Shown in pieces: positions 28,091 to 36,705 of a DNA stretch of 64,000 bases. The position numbers were made by a program, and so were the translations under genes. This stretch comes from Candidatus Nanoarchaeia archaeon (GTDB lineage Archaea > Nanobdellota > Nanobdellia > Woesearchaeales > UBA525), in assembly GCA_028279755.1 (NCBI GenBank), contig JANQNB010000020.1, positions 96,370 through 160,369 of the forward strand, in the 5' to 3' direction. Below the pieces are notes generated by a model that did no database searches, was not told the DNA's origin, and saw nothing but the letters and a program-made list of their open reading frames with translations. How positions within the stretch are numbered: the first letter of the stretch is position 1; each line of letters opens with the position of its first letter.

Positions 28091-28354
28091 TCACAGCTCA
28101 TCCCAGCTCTTGATCGGTAAATCATTGATCTCCCAGGCTTTTTTCCAGCTTACTGGGCCGCATTCCATGCAGGTGAAGAACGTACCGTATTTTGATTCCT
28201 TGATGTCGAGATAGCCGCCGCACGCGCATTTCAGGTTGATCTCCCTGTCGCGGTGCTTGGTGCAGACAGGGAGTTCTTGGCTGTTCTTGATCGTCGCCTG
28301 ATTGCCGCAGAACGGGCATTGGATCTCCTGGCTCTGTCCATAGACCTTGCGCAT
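28091..28354 (-). CDS. Zinc-ribbon protein (87 aa)
   Basis: Three CxxC-type knuckles are visible: IQCPFCGNQ, PVCTKHRDREINLKCAC and FFTCMECGP, forming one or two zinc ribbons. I start at the ATG at 28354 because a minus-strand TATA (GCTTAAATAC, 28376-28385) ends 22 nt upstream. A longer in-frame GTG would lie inside the divergent promoter. The protein resembles small topoisomerase-type or nucleic-acid-binding zinc ribbons. Its function is unknown. It is divergent from the lipoprotein gene at 28433. Confidence 0.75.
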   Translation of the reverse strand: MRKVYGQSQEIQCPFCGNQATIKNSQELPVCTKHRDREINLKCACGGYLDIKESKYGTFFTCMECGPVSWKKAWEINDLPIKSWDEL

Positions 28355-28401
28355 GGCGTCGCAGGACAAGGGGACGTATTTAAGCGTGTCGTCCTCATAA
28401 T

Positions 28402-28411
28402 ATTTATAAAA
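28402..28411 (+). promoter_or_regulatory. TATA box for the 28433 lipoprotein gene
   Basis: ATTTATAAAA ends 22 nt before the ATG at 28433. It fixes that ATG as the start instead of the longer upstream frame. Confidence 0.7.
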
Positions 28412-28432
28412 CACTCTGCCTGTCTTGCTCCT

Positions 28433-30067
28433 ATGCGTTGGTTCCTCGTTTTCCTCATTCCTGTCCTCCTGCTCTCAGCCTGCGAATCCAGCCAGCTCTC
28501 CGACGGTCCTGAAGTACAGCCGCCGCCAGCCCCTGAGCTGCGTCCGCAGATTCCGCGCGTTGACGTTCCCACCAGCACGCCGCCAACGCCGACACAGCCC
28601 TCGACACAGTATGGCGAGCTTCGCAGCTTCCTGAACAGCACGCTCCACTATCGCACTGGACCGCGCGGCCTGATCGTGGGCCAGATCACCGACCCCTTCC
28701 TGTTCGGCGACAAGCTCGGCGATATCCTGCCCATTCTCACACGAACAGAACTGCCCTTCCTCGCAGCGCCGAATCCGAATCCTGATCCCCGATTAGCGAG
28801 AGGCCCCTTCCATGCCGAGCAGTTCGTCCGTTTCGATTTCGACGACAACACCAGCGGCGAGCTCCGCTATGTGCGCGATCCTGACACTGAACGCGTCGAA
28901 TCAGAGTTATTCTTCGAGGAGGACAAGCCGATGTTCGAATACGCGTACCTGCTGGAAGAGGGGAATTTCCACGCGCTCATGGGTTCAGAGATTGAAATAT
29001 TCGGCGGCCGTTATTGGGTGAAGGAAGTCCATGATGATTCGCTGGAGCTCTACGGTGTCGATGTCGAACAATATGTCTTCTTCAGCAACGATTCCTCGTT
29101 AAAAATCGACGGCGAGCGCATGCCGGACACGGACGTCCGCGTGGACCAATGGAGCGTTATCGTGACCTATTACGCTGACGATCCTGACGAGGATGGCATC
29201 CGTCTCAAGACTGGCGAGAACCTCAGGAGCAAGCTGCGCAAGCCAGAAGCCCTGCTCAACCCGATCTTCGACATCTTCTACGACGGGCTGGAGGAGAACC
29301 AGCAAGGCCTTCTCGTGTTCGAGAACCGCGGCAGCGAGGTTGAGATCACGTTTCAGAACATCCTCGGCGAGCAGCGCAGCTTCCGAACCGGATGCGGGGC
29401 AGAAGAGGACTTCCTGCACACCAAGGAGTGCGACGACGACTTTTGCATCGCTGATGAGGAACGTTTCCTGCTCACGTCGCGCCAGGGCGTGACTGACATC
29501 TTCGAATTCCGCGGCGTGAACGAGATTGGCACTGTCCTGACCTTGCGCGACCACGTGTCTGGCGACGAGCATGTCGTCGAGGTCGAGTACACGACGAGGA
29601 ACCAGTCAGGCCTGCGCGTGCTCGAGGGCGAGCTCCGGCTCGACAGCGTGCACCGGTTGCGTGTCCTGCACAACGAAACAGCTCGAGGAAATTCCCGGCT
29701 CGAGATCGATCTGAACGCTGACGGCGGCATCGGCCGGGATGTCGTGCCGATCGTGCTGCCTGGCAGCAATGAGCTCGAGTTTGAGGAATCCTATGAAGCT
29801 GGCTGCAATCTCACTTTTACAAGTCCGCGCATCCCTGACTTCGACAAGGAGAGCTTCAACATCGAACTGCGACGCACCGGCGAACTACTCATTGGCACTG
29901 ATGTCGTTCTCCACGAGATTGGGGATGATACTGAAGTCTGGGAGGGTGTGACTGAGCGTGGCATCCTGCTCCGCCTTGAAGAGAGTGAGGACGGCGAACT
30001 CGGCGAGGAGCTCAGCGTGAACTTCGCGCCGGACTTCACTGCCGGGCTTGTCAGGATTCTGGGTTGA
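28433..30067 (+). CDS. S-layer-like lipoprotein (544 aa)
   Basis: The lipoprotein signal (WFLVFLIPVLLLSAC) has a lipobox Cys. A Pro-rich linker (PPPAPELRPQIP) precedes domains with a recurring pattern: EGNFHALMGSEIEIFGGRYW, VKEVHDDSLELYGVDVEQYVF and later DIFEFRGVNEIGTVLTLRDH. The pattern resembles approximately 100-residue archaeal S-layer modules (a core metric of 'size, type and state of a quantity' strands). Acidic residues are abundant. It is coupled to Trm1 by an overlapping TGATG, although the products are functionally unrelated. A structural envelope role is inferred; it could also be a ligand-binding lipoprotein. Confidence 0.65.
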   Translation: MRWFLVFLIPVLLLSACESSQLSDGPEVQPPPAPELRPQIPRVDVPTSTPPTPTQPSTQYGELRSFLNSTLHYRTGPRGLIVGQITDPFLFGDKLGDILPILTRTELPFLAAPNPNPDPRLARGPFHAEQFVRFDFDDNTSGELRYVRDPDTERVESELFFEEDKPMFEYAYLLEEGNFHALMGSEIEIFGGRYWVKEVHDDSLELYGVDVEQYVFFSNDSSLKIDGERMPDTDVRVDQWSVIVTYYADDPDEDGIRLKTGENLRSKLRKPEALLNPIFDIFYDGLEENQQGLLVFENRGSEVEITFQNILGEQRSFRTGCGAEEDFLHTKECDDDFCIADEERFLLTSRQGVTDIFEFRGVNEIGTVLTLRDHVSGDEHVVEVEYTTRNQSGLRVLEGELRLDSVHRLRVLHNETARGNSRLEIDLNADGGIGRDVVPIVLPGSNELEFEESYEAGCNLTFTSPRIPDFDKESFNIELRRTGELLIGTDVVLHEIGDDTEVWEGVTERGILLRLEESEDGELGEELSVNFAPDFTAGLVRILG

Positions 30068-31191
30068 TGGCATACGCGACGATCACTGAGGGAGCTGTCA
30101 GAGCGCGCGTGCCTGCTGCGGCCAAAGTCTCGAAAGAGATGGACGTGTTCTACAACCCGGTGATGAAGCTGAACAGGGATGTTTCTGTACTGCTGCTTCA
30201 GGTACTGGGAACTGAAAGGAAAAAGAACAAATCGTTTCATGGATTCAGTGTCGGTTCTGTTCTTGCGGGTACAGGAATTCGGGAATGCCGTTTCTTGGTG
30301 GAGCTAGAAAAAGGAATTCTGGACCAAGTCCATATCAACGACTATTCAGAAGAGGCAGTAAAATTAATTAAAAAAAATATCGCTCTTAATGAGAAATCAC
30401 TAAATTGCGAAGACATTGAAGTCTCGTGCAACGAAGCGAGCAAATTCCTTCTCGATTCGTTCGGTTATGGATACATCGACATCGATCCGTTCGGCACGCC
30501 CTCGCCGTTCTTGGACGCGGCGGTGAAACGCATCCAGCGCGAGGGTATCCTTGCCGTGACAGCGACTGATACGAGCGCTTTGAGCGGCACCTACGAGGAC
30601 AGTTGCCTGCGCAAGTATTGGGCGCGTCCGATGCGGAACCACCTCATGCATGAGGTCGGCCTCCGGATCCTGGCACGCAAAGTGCAACTGATCGGCGCGC
30701 AGTATGAGAAATCTCTTGTTCCGGTGTATAGTTATAGTAAGGATCATTATATGAGAATCTTCTTCCTGTGCCAGAAGCAAGGACGGAAGAAAGCTGCGGC
30801 AGTGCTGAAACAGCACCAGTATTACCATTACTGTGGGAAATGTCTTGGTGTATTCTCCAGTCAATCAAATAACGAAACATGCTGCAAGAAGAAGACACTG
30901 TATGCAGGTCCCCTCTGGATTGGAGGGTTATGGGATAAGAGATTGGCAAAGGCAATGGCCAAAGTGAGTAAAACTTGGCAGCACGGGCAAGCTGAGAACC
31001 AGAAGTTCCTGGACACGATCGCTGCAGAAGCGCAGATGGATGTTCTTGGCTTCTACCCGTTCAACCTTGTTCGTCAAAAGCTCAGGAAGACGCCGAAGAA
31101 GAAAGACGAGCTTCTCACGAAGAAAGGGGTCGTGCCGACGCATTTCGAAAGCAACGCTGTCAAGACGAAGAGCCTCAAGAATCTCTTTTAA
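30067..31191 (+). CDS. trm1: tRNA (guanine(26)-N2)-dimethyltransferase (374 aa)
   Basis: This enzyme makes m2,2G26 in tRNA. The hallmark DIDPFGTPSPFLDAAV (near residue 140) is the N2-guanine methyltransferase catalytic motif. Upstream are the SAM motif VLAGTGIRECRF and acidic HINDYSEEAV; downstream TATDTSALSG and a C-terminal zinc-binding segment (YCGKCLG ... ETCCKK, GPLWIGGLWD). Length and order match archaeal Trm1. Position 26 of both tRNAs in this window is G, so both are potential substrates. Base composition is patchy: approximately 30300-30420 and 30720-30900 are much richer in A/T than the rest. Confidence 0.93.
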   Translation: MAYATITEGAVRARVPAAAKVSKEMDVFYNPVMKLNRDVSVLLLQVLGTERKKNKSFHGFSVGSVLAGTGIRECRFLVELEKGILDQVHINDYSEEAVKLIKKNIALNEKSLNCEDIEVSCNEASKFLLDSFGYGYIDIDPFGTPSPFLDAAVKRIQREGILAVTATDTSALSGTYEDSCLRKYWARPMRNHLMHEVGLRILARKVQLIGAQYEKSLVPVYSYSKDHYMRIFFLCQKQGRKKAAAVLKQHQYYHYCGKCLGVFSSQSNNETCCKKKTLYAGPLWIGGLWDKRLAKAMAKVSKTWQHGQAENQKFLDTIAAEAQMDVLGFYPFNLVRQKLRKTPKKKDELLTKKGVVPTHFESNAVKTKSLKNLF

Positions 31192-31205
31192 TGTCCTGGG
31201 AAAAA

Positions 31206-31235
31206 GCTTATAATCGCTTCTCCACTTCTGAGTGG
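31206..31235 (+). promoter_or_regulatory. TATA box and CCACT-N4-AGTGG palindrome before the 31238 gene
   Basis: GCTTATAATC (31206-31215) ends 22 nt before the ATG. CCACTTCTGAGTGG (31222-31235) sits directly before the start codon, in the same position relative to TATA as the near-copy at 22348-22361. Confidence 0.55.
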
Positions 31236-31237
31236 CT

Positions 31238-31816
31238 ATGGCAGTCGTCGGCCCGGTCGAGACAGTGCTGAGTCACTATGCAGTACGAGGTCATACTCCG
31301 CCGCGCGAACAAGACGTGCGATGGCATCAGAGCCAGATGGATCGCCTTGTCAGGCACATGGAGCGCGAGAGCCGATGCATTCAGCGTCGAGGACTCGACC
31401 GGATGGGCCTGTATGTCCATCCGTTCTGGGATGAGCGAGAAGACGGCTCCGGACGCTACGAGTTCTATGTTGGAGACACGAATCTTGAAGAAGTCCTCGG
31501 GCTCTGGCTACCCCACTATTACCTGTTCCCTGCGCCTGACGCACGCTTCGGCCTGGTCTCGCCAGCGTGTAGTGTTGACTGGATCCTGGATGGCACAGCT
31601 GTGAATACCGGTCTCACACGATTCGCAACACAGATCGAAGGAGAGCTGCGGAAAGGCATGGATGGTTTCACAGGCGAGTATCACGTTGTGGTCTACGATG
31701 GGAAGCATCTCTCACTCTCCCAGCCGAAGGCAATGAGAGTTCTGGTGAATCTCACTGTGACAGCAGCGTTACCACCACCTGACGCTGTCGAGGACCGTCA
31801 AGTTCTGCGAGCATGA
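31238..31816 (+). CDS. Hypothetical protein (192 aa)
   Basis: The ATG at 31238 is 22 nt after a TATA box, so a leaderless start is likely. The N-terminal half is polar and Arg/His-rich (REQDVRWHQSQMDRLVRHM); the second half is beta-rich (GRYEFYVGDTNLEEVLG, YLFPAPDARFGL, EYHVVVYDGKHLSL). No signal, membrane helix or known motif is seen. Its last 65 nt overlap the convergent YjbQ gene, which is unusually long for this tightly packed genome; the true end is nevertheless fixed by the stop. Function unknown. Confidence 0.55.
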   Translation: MAVVGPVETVLSHYAVRGHTPPREQDVRWHQSQMDRLVRHMERESRCIQRRGLDRMGLYVHPFWDEREDGSGRYEFYVGDTNLEEVLGLWLPHYYLFPAPDARFGLVSPACSVDWILDGTAVNTGLTRFATQIEGELRKGMDGFTGEYHVVVYDGKHLSLSQPKAMRVLVNLTVTAALPPPDAVEDRQVLRA

Positions 31817-32150
31817 TCGCTTGCCAGCGCCCAAGCGCGAGTTTTCCGTTCCTGATCGGGATGGTCTCGCTCGGTCCGAGCACGCTCGCTTTGATGTGCG
31901 CGCCTGCGTTGTCGTCGATCCTATCGTGGCGCCAGCCGGCATGGTCTGGGAAGACCTTGTTCAGCGCGTCCAGCACATCCTTGCATAGCTCTGGGTCGTG
32001 ATTCTCATTCACCAGAATGGCGGCAGAGGCGTGCGGCAGGTACACGTGGCACAGGCCTTCTTTGATCTTGCTCTTCGCAACCAAGTCTTCAACCTGGGCA
32101 GTAATGTCAAGAAGCTCTTGCGTAGCTGTGCTCTGCACGGTGAATTCCAT
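31752..32150 (-). CDS. YjbQ / UPF0047 family protein (132 aa)
   Basis: All family landmarks are present in order: HVYLPHASAAILVNENHDPE, the WRHDRIDDNAGAHIKAS block with its His and Asp residues, the PIRNGKLALGRWQAI motif and the terminal AELDGPRQRQVVV. Family members have weak thiamin-phosphate-synthase activity in some species, but the main role is unsettled. A minus-strand TATA-like CTTAAAAACACC ends about 21 nt before the ATG. The gene overlaps the convergent 31238 gene by 65 nt and follows a small acidic frame. Confidence 0.9.
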   Translation of the reverse strand: MEFTVQSTATQELLDITAQVEDLVAKSKIKEGLCHVYLPHASAAILVNENHDPELCKDVLDALNKVFPDHAGWRHDRIDDNAGAHIKASVLGPSETIPIRNGKLALGRWQAIMLAELDGPRQRQVVVTLLSQ

Positions 32151-32176
32151 GCGGAAAAGGAGAAGAAAAGGTGTTT

Positions 32177-32296
32177 TTAAGTTTCACCCATTCCGAGATA
32201 TCCCCGCAGGAATCCGGCATCTTCTGCGTCCATATCTTCTGCTTCGTCATAACCGTGAAGGACCACACTCTCAACGTCTAGTTCGTCATATGTCAT
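32177..32296 (-). CDS. Small acidic protein (39 aa), candidate
   Basis: A 40-codon frame starts at an ATG preceded by GGGGTGG (8-nt spacing) and, about 45 nt upstream, a TATA-like TTCTTATAGG on the minus strand (32340-32350). The product is very acidic (MTYDELDVESVVLHGY, then DEAEDMDAEDAGFLRGYLG) with a single aromatic-Gly C-terminal motif. It ends 27 nt before the YjbQ start. Codon use looks like real coding (few rare codons, strong GC at third positions). It could be a small regulator or protein-binding peptide; function unknown. Confidence 0.45.
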   Translation of the reverse strand: MTYDELDVESVVLHGYDEAEDMDAEDAGFLRGYLGMGET

Positions 32297-32441
32297 GTCA
32301 ACCACCCCTTGTTTCTCATCAAGATTGTGGTAACGCTGAGCCTATAAGAAAGTACTCTTTAACATCCGAAACAAAGTGGAAACCTTTGAGAGAAATGTTC
32401 CTGAAAATATGTTTTGTCCGACGATGCTATCCAGAAATTGG

Positions 32442-33245
32442 TCACCGGTCAAGCCGTAAGACGCGCTCTGCTGGCTTGATGTACTTGGTGTGGATGTCTC
32501 GTGCTGGTGTGAGGAATGCTTTCTTGAAAGGTACGCGTTCAGCAGCCAGAATGCCCACAAGCGCTGGCCTGTCGACGTCGCGCCATTCTGTATACGCAGC
32601 ACGGAGGTCACCCCGGAGGTCGTAATACAGTTCCTCACTTGCCGGAGTCTTGACAGCCCACTCGAGCCGCTCCCGTGTTCTCATCGGTGGACCACGCATC
32701 CCGGTAAGCGCTCCAATGACTGCATGAACGTTGCGACGCGCACTTTCCAGGATATCCCAGTCTTGTTTTTTTTGTTCAGAATCTTTGGATCCGACATACG
32801 CGCTGAATGCAGTGAGAAGCCTCTTGGTCGGCCCTTTTCGCCGCAGATATGCGTCTGCGCGTCCCACCAGCTCACTTGTCACGTTATGATCGTCCAATCC
32901 AAGATCGTCCAGCTTGAAATACAGGTGTTGAACAAATGCGTGGGTCCTGGGAAGGAGAAAATTGACTCCCTCGACAAGATGGACGAGTCCGCGCACGATA
33001 CGGGTGTTGGCTGGGAGTTTGTGCCATCCCTCGCCTGGAAAGAGCTGGTCCCGCAGGAACAAGAGGTATCTGCCAGCGACCTGCTCATGGGTCGCTCCTA
33101 ACAACGGACCGAGGCGTCCAAGCGAGACTGAACCCTGCTTCACTGACCCTGTTTCCAGCTGTTTGCCTCTCTCGCCCAATTCTTTTGCGACAAGGTCGTG
33201 CAGGTCCAGTGTGAAATCCCAGACTTCATTGACTGTCAGGCTCAT
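32442..33245 (-). CDS. Hypothetical helical cytosolic protein (267 aa)
   Basis: The protein is soluble, rich in Leu/Arg/Glu and predicted helical throughout (VWDFTLDLHDLVAKELGERGKQL, RIVRGLVHLVEGVNFLL, SELVGRADAYLRRKGPTKRLL, SARRNVHAVIGALTGM). No catalytic motif or membrane segment is evident. A minus-strand TATA (GGTTTTAAACC area, 33267-33279) precedes the start by about 22 nt, giving a leaderless transcript divergent from the 33382 lipoprotein gene. No family recognised. Confidence 0.65.
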   Translation of the reverse strand: MSLTVNEVWDFTLDLHDLVAKELGERGKQLETGSVKQGSVSLGRLGPLLGATHEQVAGRYLLFLRDQLFPGEGWHKLPANTRIVRGLVHLVEGVNFLLPRTHAFVQHLYFKLDDLGLDDHNVTSELVGRADAYLRRKGPTKRLLTAFSAYVGSKDSEQKKQDWDILESARRNVHAVIGALTGMRGPPMRTRERLEWAVKTPASEELYYDLRGDLRAAYTEWRDVDRPALVGILAAERVPFKKAFLTPARDIHTKYIKPAERVLRLDR

Positions 33246-33352
33246 AGCTGTTGGGAGCCGTGCCAGGTTTAAAACCCTTTTCTTTGCAACTACTCTCGAG
33301 TGAGTCTAATATATATTCCATATGGAAAATAATTTCCTTTGTTCGCATAAGA

Positions 33353-33362
33353 CATTTAAATC
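33353..33362 (+). promoter_or_regulatory. TATA box for the 33382 lipoprotein gene
   Basis: CATTTAAATC ends 20 nt before the ATG at 33382; it selects that start over an in-frame upstream ATG at 33322. Confidence 0.7.
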
Positions 33363-33381
33363 CAGAACCAGGAGAACAGGC

Positions 33382-34509
33382 ATGCGATTGCAGCTGGTAT
33401 TCATCCTGCTTGCGCTGGTGCTCATCGCAGCATGCGCACGCGACATCGTGATGGGGTGCGAAGCGCCCTACATCCCGTACGAGAATGCCTGCTGCCTCGA
33501 TGCGAACAACGACTCGATCTGTGATATTGATGAGGATCTCGATCTCAACCAGACGAACACGACGCAGGATATTCCTATCGAAATCCCTGAGCCCGAGGAG
33601 TTGCCTGAGGAAGTGAATGAGAACCTACCGCGCGTGTACACGCAAGATGAGAAGAACGAGCTGGCTATAGAATTTGCTGACCTGCTCCAGGACATCTGGG
33701 AAGGCGAAGCCTGGGGCCTGCTCTATCAGCACATTCCCAAGGCCGAGCAGAACATCTCAGAAAAAGAGTTCACCTTCTACGCTTACATCAACAGCGACAA
33801 GATCCGGGCTGGGTATGATCCGGATTATGAATATGTCTACCTCTGGTGGCACTTCGATGGGATGAAAGGGTCGCAATTGCTCCTGCTCAATCTCACAGTG
33901 AATGGAGATGAGGGCAGTGTCCATTTCAACGCCACGTATGGCGACGTCTTTGTCGAGCCGAAGATCCTGCCGATCGTCTGGCAGAACGACAGTTGGAACG
34001 TGCGGACATGGAATGTCGTCTACAGAGGCAGCACGCCGGAAAGCGTCTGCGACGGCACGAACTACAGTGCCTACTGCTACAGTGAGTACGCGCAAGAGTT
34101 CCGGCTCCTCGACTATTGCAGCCAGTCAGGCACGTATGTCGTGGACTGCTATGAAGGCTTCTCCAAGGTGCCGACCATCGACGCAGCGCTGGCTGCCTGC
34201 AGTCGTTACGTGCATCTCACGCCGCACGATCAATGCCTCAACCTCGCCATGCTCGCCTCAGGAGACGCGCTCATCTGCGAAGGCATCCACCTGCGCCCGA
34301 ACTATTACCACTGCCTCGGCATCGCGGCAGGCCATGACGAGGAACTCGACGATTGTTTCGACGCGATCAACGAGACTGGACGAGCAAAAGACCACTACAA
34401 AGCGCAGTGCGTCTACGGCTATGTCGAGTACACCCGCAACACGAGGAAGTGCGCCGAAACCCCGAAGAACGAGCTTGACATGAAAGACGACTGCTACAAA
34501 CTCAAGTGA
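33382..34509 (+). CDS. Cys-rich lipoprotein (375 aa)
   Basis: The lipobox signal is LQLVFILLALVLIAAC. A Cys cluster resembling a type-3-repeat calcium site (NACCLDANNDSICDIDEDLD) is followed by an acidic Pro/Glu linker, a beta-rich domain (approximately 95-230; EKEFTFYAYINSDK, YVYLWWHFDGMKG) and a C-terminal helical domain with about fourteen Cys (DYCSQSGTYVVDCYEG, AACSRYVHLTPHDQC, DALICEGIHLRPNYYHCLG). The last part looks like a disulfide-bonded repeat array of approximately 35 residues. It depends on an oxidative folding system, which the window encodes. No enzymatic motif is seen. Confidence 0.7.
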   Translation: MRLQLVFILLALVLIAACARDIVMGCEAPYIPYENACCLDANNDSICDIDEDLDLNQTNTTQDIPIEIPEPEELPEEVNENLPRVYTQDEKNELAIEFADLLQDIWEGEAWGLLYQHIPKAEQNISEKEFTFYAYINSDKIRAGYDPDYEYVYLWWHFDGMKGSQLLLLNLTVNGDEGSVHFNATYGDVFVEPKILPIVWQNDSWNVRTWNVVYRGSTPESVCDGTNYSAYCYSEYAQEFRLLDYCSQSGTYVVDCYEGFSKVPTIDAALAACSRYVHLTPHDQCLNLAMLASGDALICEGIHLRPNYYHCLGIAAGHDEELDDCFDAINETGRAKDHYKAQCVYGYVEYTRNTRKCAETPKNELDMKDDCYKLK

Positions 34510-34547
34510 GGGAAAGGCATTTAAACAGGATGTTCTCCCGTTTTTTC

Positions 34548-35075
34548 ATGAAAGCTGTAATGATTCTGCTGGGACTGTTCCTCGTCGCGGCATGCGCAAC
34601 AGAGGTGGACACAGTGAGCAATCCAATCGTAACGATGGAGACGACAATGGGCACAATCAAGATCGAACTGTACATGGACACGATGCCGCTCACAGCCGGC
34701 AACTTCAAGAAGCTTGTGGAGCAGGGATTCTACGACGGCATCGTCTTTCACAGGGTTATTCCGAACTTCATGATCCAGGGCGGCGATCCGCAGGGGACAG
34801 GCATGGGCGGTCCAGGCTATACAATCCCTGACGAGTTCGCTGACGTGAACAAGAACGACCGCGGCACCTTGTCGATGGCAAACGCCGGCCCGAATACTGG
34901 CGGCTCGCAATTCTTCATCAACGTGGTCAACAATAACTATCTTGATCCGAAGCACCCGGTGTTCGGCAAAGTCATCGACGGCATGGATGTCGTGGACGCG
35001 ATCTCAACAGTCGCGACAGAAGGCGCGAACCGTCCAGTTACAGACGTCAAGATGACGCGCGTGACTATTGAGTAG
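34548..35075 (+). CDS. Cyclophilin-type peptidyl-prolyl isomerase, lipoprotein form (175 aa)
   Basis: I start at the ATG at 34548 because a TATA box (CATTTAAAC, 34518-34526) ends 22 nt upstream; this leaves a lipobox (ILLGLFLVAAC). The cyclophilin core is complete: METTMGTIKIEL, GIVFHRVIPNFMIQGGDP (active-site Arg/Phe region), GSQFFINVVNN and HPVFGKVIDG. It should catalyse cis-trans prolyl isomerisation at the outer face of the membrane, helping fold the many Pro- and Cys-rich surface proteins of this region. Confidence 0.92.
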   Translation: MKAVMILLGLFLVAACATEVDTVSNPIVTMETTMGTIKIELYMDTMPLTAGNFKKLVEQGFYDGIVFHRVIPNFMIQGGDPQGTGMGGPGYTIPDEFADVNKNDRGTLSMANAGPNTGGSQFFINVVNNNYLDPKHPVFGKVIDGMDVVDAISTVATEGANRPVTDVKMTRVTIE

Positions 35076-35079
35076 AATT

Positions 35080-35814
35080 CTAGTGCGTCCAGTTGTTGGC
35101 AGCGCAAACTTTCTCGTAGAACTTGGGCGAGATGTACTTTTCTTCGACCAGGTGGTCGAATATCATGCGTCGCCCGTGAATCAGTTCGAATCGGTTGTGC
35201 GCATCGCTGTTGACGATGAAACTATTCCCGTGCTCGAGCATGGTTCTGAACAGTTTTTGATCAGTGTTGCCGTTCATGAGCATGCTGCCATTGAGTTCGA
35301 GTGGGATGCCATGGGCGTTCGCGACTTCGCACAAGCGGACCATGTCGAGGTGCTGAGCGAAATCTTTCATATCCGGATGCCCGAGTGCATTGATGCGATC
35401 GCCATGTCGTTCAATAGCATTCTGATATGCTTTCGTGATCGTTGTCGGATGACCGCAATACATCTCTTTGTGAACACTCAACACCATGTATTCCGGCCTC
35501 ACATCACTGATCGTATCGCAGATATTACCGTCTTCATCAAGAAGATCTGCTTCTACACCGAGCTGTGCGTCAATACCGACTCCGCGAAATCTCTGGCTTA
35601 GCCACGGAAAACCACACCTTTGTGTGTTAACGACAAACCAGTCCAAGGATTCAATAGCATCACTGTGGTCTGTGATCGTAATGCGCTGAAGTCCGGCCCG
35701 TGCTGCGAAATACGCAACTGTGTCACGACCTTCCTCACCATCACTCACTATGGTGTGCATATGATGGTCTTCTGTCGCCCAGCTGACGAAGTTGTCTTTT
35801 GTTAACTCTCGCAT
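35080..35814 (-). CDS. PHP-domain metal-dependent hydrolase (244 aa)
   Basis: Motif I of the PHP fold is EDHHMHTIVSDG (normally DxHxH-T, here H-x-H after Asp). Further metal ligands follow: TITDHSD, the Glu in GVEADLLDEDG, VLSVHKEMY, NALGHPDM and the terminal NSDAHNR. It resembles histidinol-phosphatase-like and DNA polymerase X-associated PHP phosphoesterases. The start at 35814 follows a minus-strand TATA (CTTTTAAAAAG, 35836-35846) by 22 nt; an upstream in-frame Met is not needed. Substrate unknown. Confidence 0.85.
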   Translation of the reverse strand: MRELTKDNFVSWATEDHHMHTIVSDGEEGRDTVAYFAARAGLQRITITDHSDAIESLDWFVVNTQRCGFPWLSQRFRGVGIDAQLGVEADLLDEDGNICDTISDVRPEYMVLSVHKEMYCGHPTTITKAYQNAIERHGDRINALGHPDMKDFAQHLDMVRLCEVANAHGIPLELNGSMLMNGNTDQKLFRTMLEHGNSFIVNSDAHNRFELIHGRRMIFDHLVEEKYISPKFYEKVCAANNWTH

Positions 35815-35863
35815 ACGTACACGGAACAGAAGTCGCTTTTTAAAAGTTACTATCGAGAAGTAG

Positions 35864-36601
35864 TCAAGATTGTGCTTGCTTCCAGACTGCTTCGAAATAC
35901 GCGCGATAGTTCTCTGCAAGGTTCTTGGCGCGGACGATCGTCACGGTAATTGGCTCATCCCATGACACCAGGAGCACCATGTCGCCATACACTTCGACCT
36001 GCCCAAAAATAGGATCCTCAGTATAGCGATACTTAATCTTCGGAAATTCTTTGACAAAGTTTGATTCCCTGAACGAAGGATCACCGATCCCGCGTGTCTC
36101 CATGTCTGCGTATTTTTTCCAGAGCTCGGTGTAGAAATGATCTGCCTTCTCTTTCCACGGTCCCTCGTGGAAGTAAATGAAGAGATATTCCTCGTCCAAG
36201 CGCTGCCCGAGCATGCGCTCATATGCCGCTTCAAGCCCTTTGTAGCCGATGAAGATCTCTGCTTCCTGCTCTGGATGGCTGGTCTGCATGGCGTTCATCC
36301 TCGGCAATAAGCTCGCGAGCTTTTGTTTCTGCTCCCTTACTTGTTCTTCCTTGCCTTCGAGATAAACCTGGAACTCTGACGGGTTCGCAGCTTGGTAGCG
36401 CCGCACTTTGCCTTTCTTGATGAAGCTGGCAAGCCCTTTCTCCATCAGGCGCTGCAGGACCTCGTAGATATTGCTGTACGCGATGCCTGAGCGCTTCACG
36501 AGCGGGCCGACTGTCGTGCTGCCCAGCTCTAAGAGTGCAGTATAAACCTTTGCTTCGCCTGGTGTCAAGCCCAGCGCTTCAAGCTCTTTCTCGACGATCA
36601 T
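35864..36601 (-). CDS. TrmB-family transcriptional regulator (245 aa)
   Basis: The N-terminal winged helix (EALGLTPGEAKVYTALLELG, GPLVKRSGIAYSNIYEVLQR, KGLASFIKKGKVRRYQ) and coiled coil are followed by one copy of the sensor-like module found three times in the 20708 gene (IGYKGLEAAYERML, YLFIYFHEGPW, KIKYRYTEDP, VLLVSWDEPITVTIVRAKNLA). The promoter on the minus strand (ATTTATATACC, 36622-36632) predicts a leaderless mRNA. It lies divergent from the membrane protein at 36706, a plausible target. The effector is unknown. Confidence 0.85.
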   Translation of the reverse strand: MIVEKELEALGLTPGEAKVYTALLELGSTTVGPLVKRSGIAYSNIYEVLQRLMEKGLASFIKKGKVRRYQAANPSEFQVYLEGKEEQVREQKQKLASLLPRMNAMQTSHPEQEAEIFIGYKGLEAAYERMLGQRLDEEYLFIYFHEGPWKEKADHFYTELWKKYADMETRGIGDPSFRESNFVKEFPKIKYRYTEDPIFGQVEVYGDMVLLVSWDEPITVTIVRAKNLAENYRAYFEAVWKQAQS

Positions 36602-36705
36602 GAGTGACGGTTGTGGAATGGGGTATATAAATGTTCTGTTTATACACCTTGGACAGGGGTGATAATATTAATAACTATGTAATGACTATCAGAGTTAGAT
36701 GGCAT

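Noticed and set aside
33316..33327. TTCCATATGGAA palindrome in a divergent gap
   Set aside because: About fifteen 12-bp palindromes are expected by chance in 64 kb; there is no second site or matching promoter geometry.
33252..33464. Idea of an inverted repeat spanning ACTCTCGAGTGAGT as a strong operator
   Set aside because: Only the ACT-N4-AGT core is shared with other promoters and six fixed bases are expected about 16 times in the window; kept only as supporting evidence for the longer motif.
35068..35601. 177-codon plus-strand frame after the cyclophilin
   Set aside because: Antisense to the PHP-domain gene, which has all metal-binding motifs and its own TATA box.
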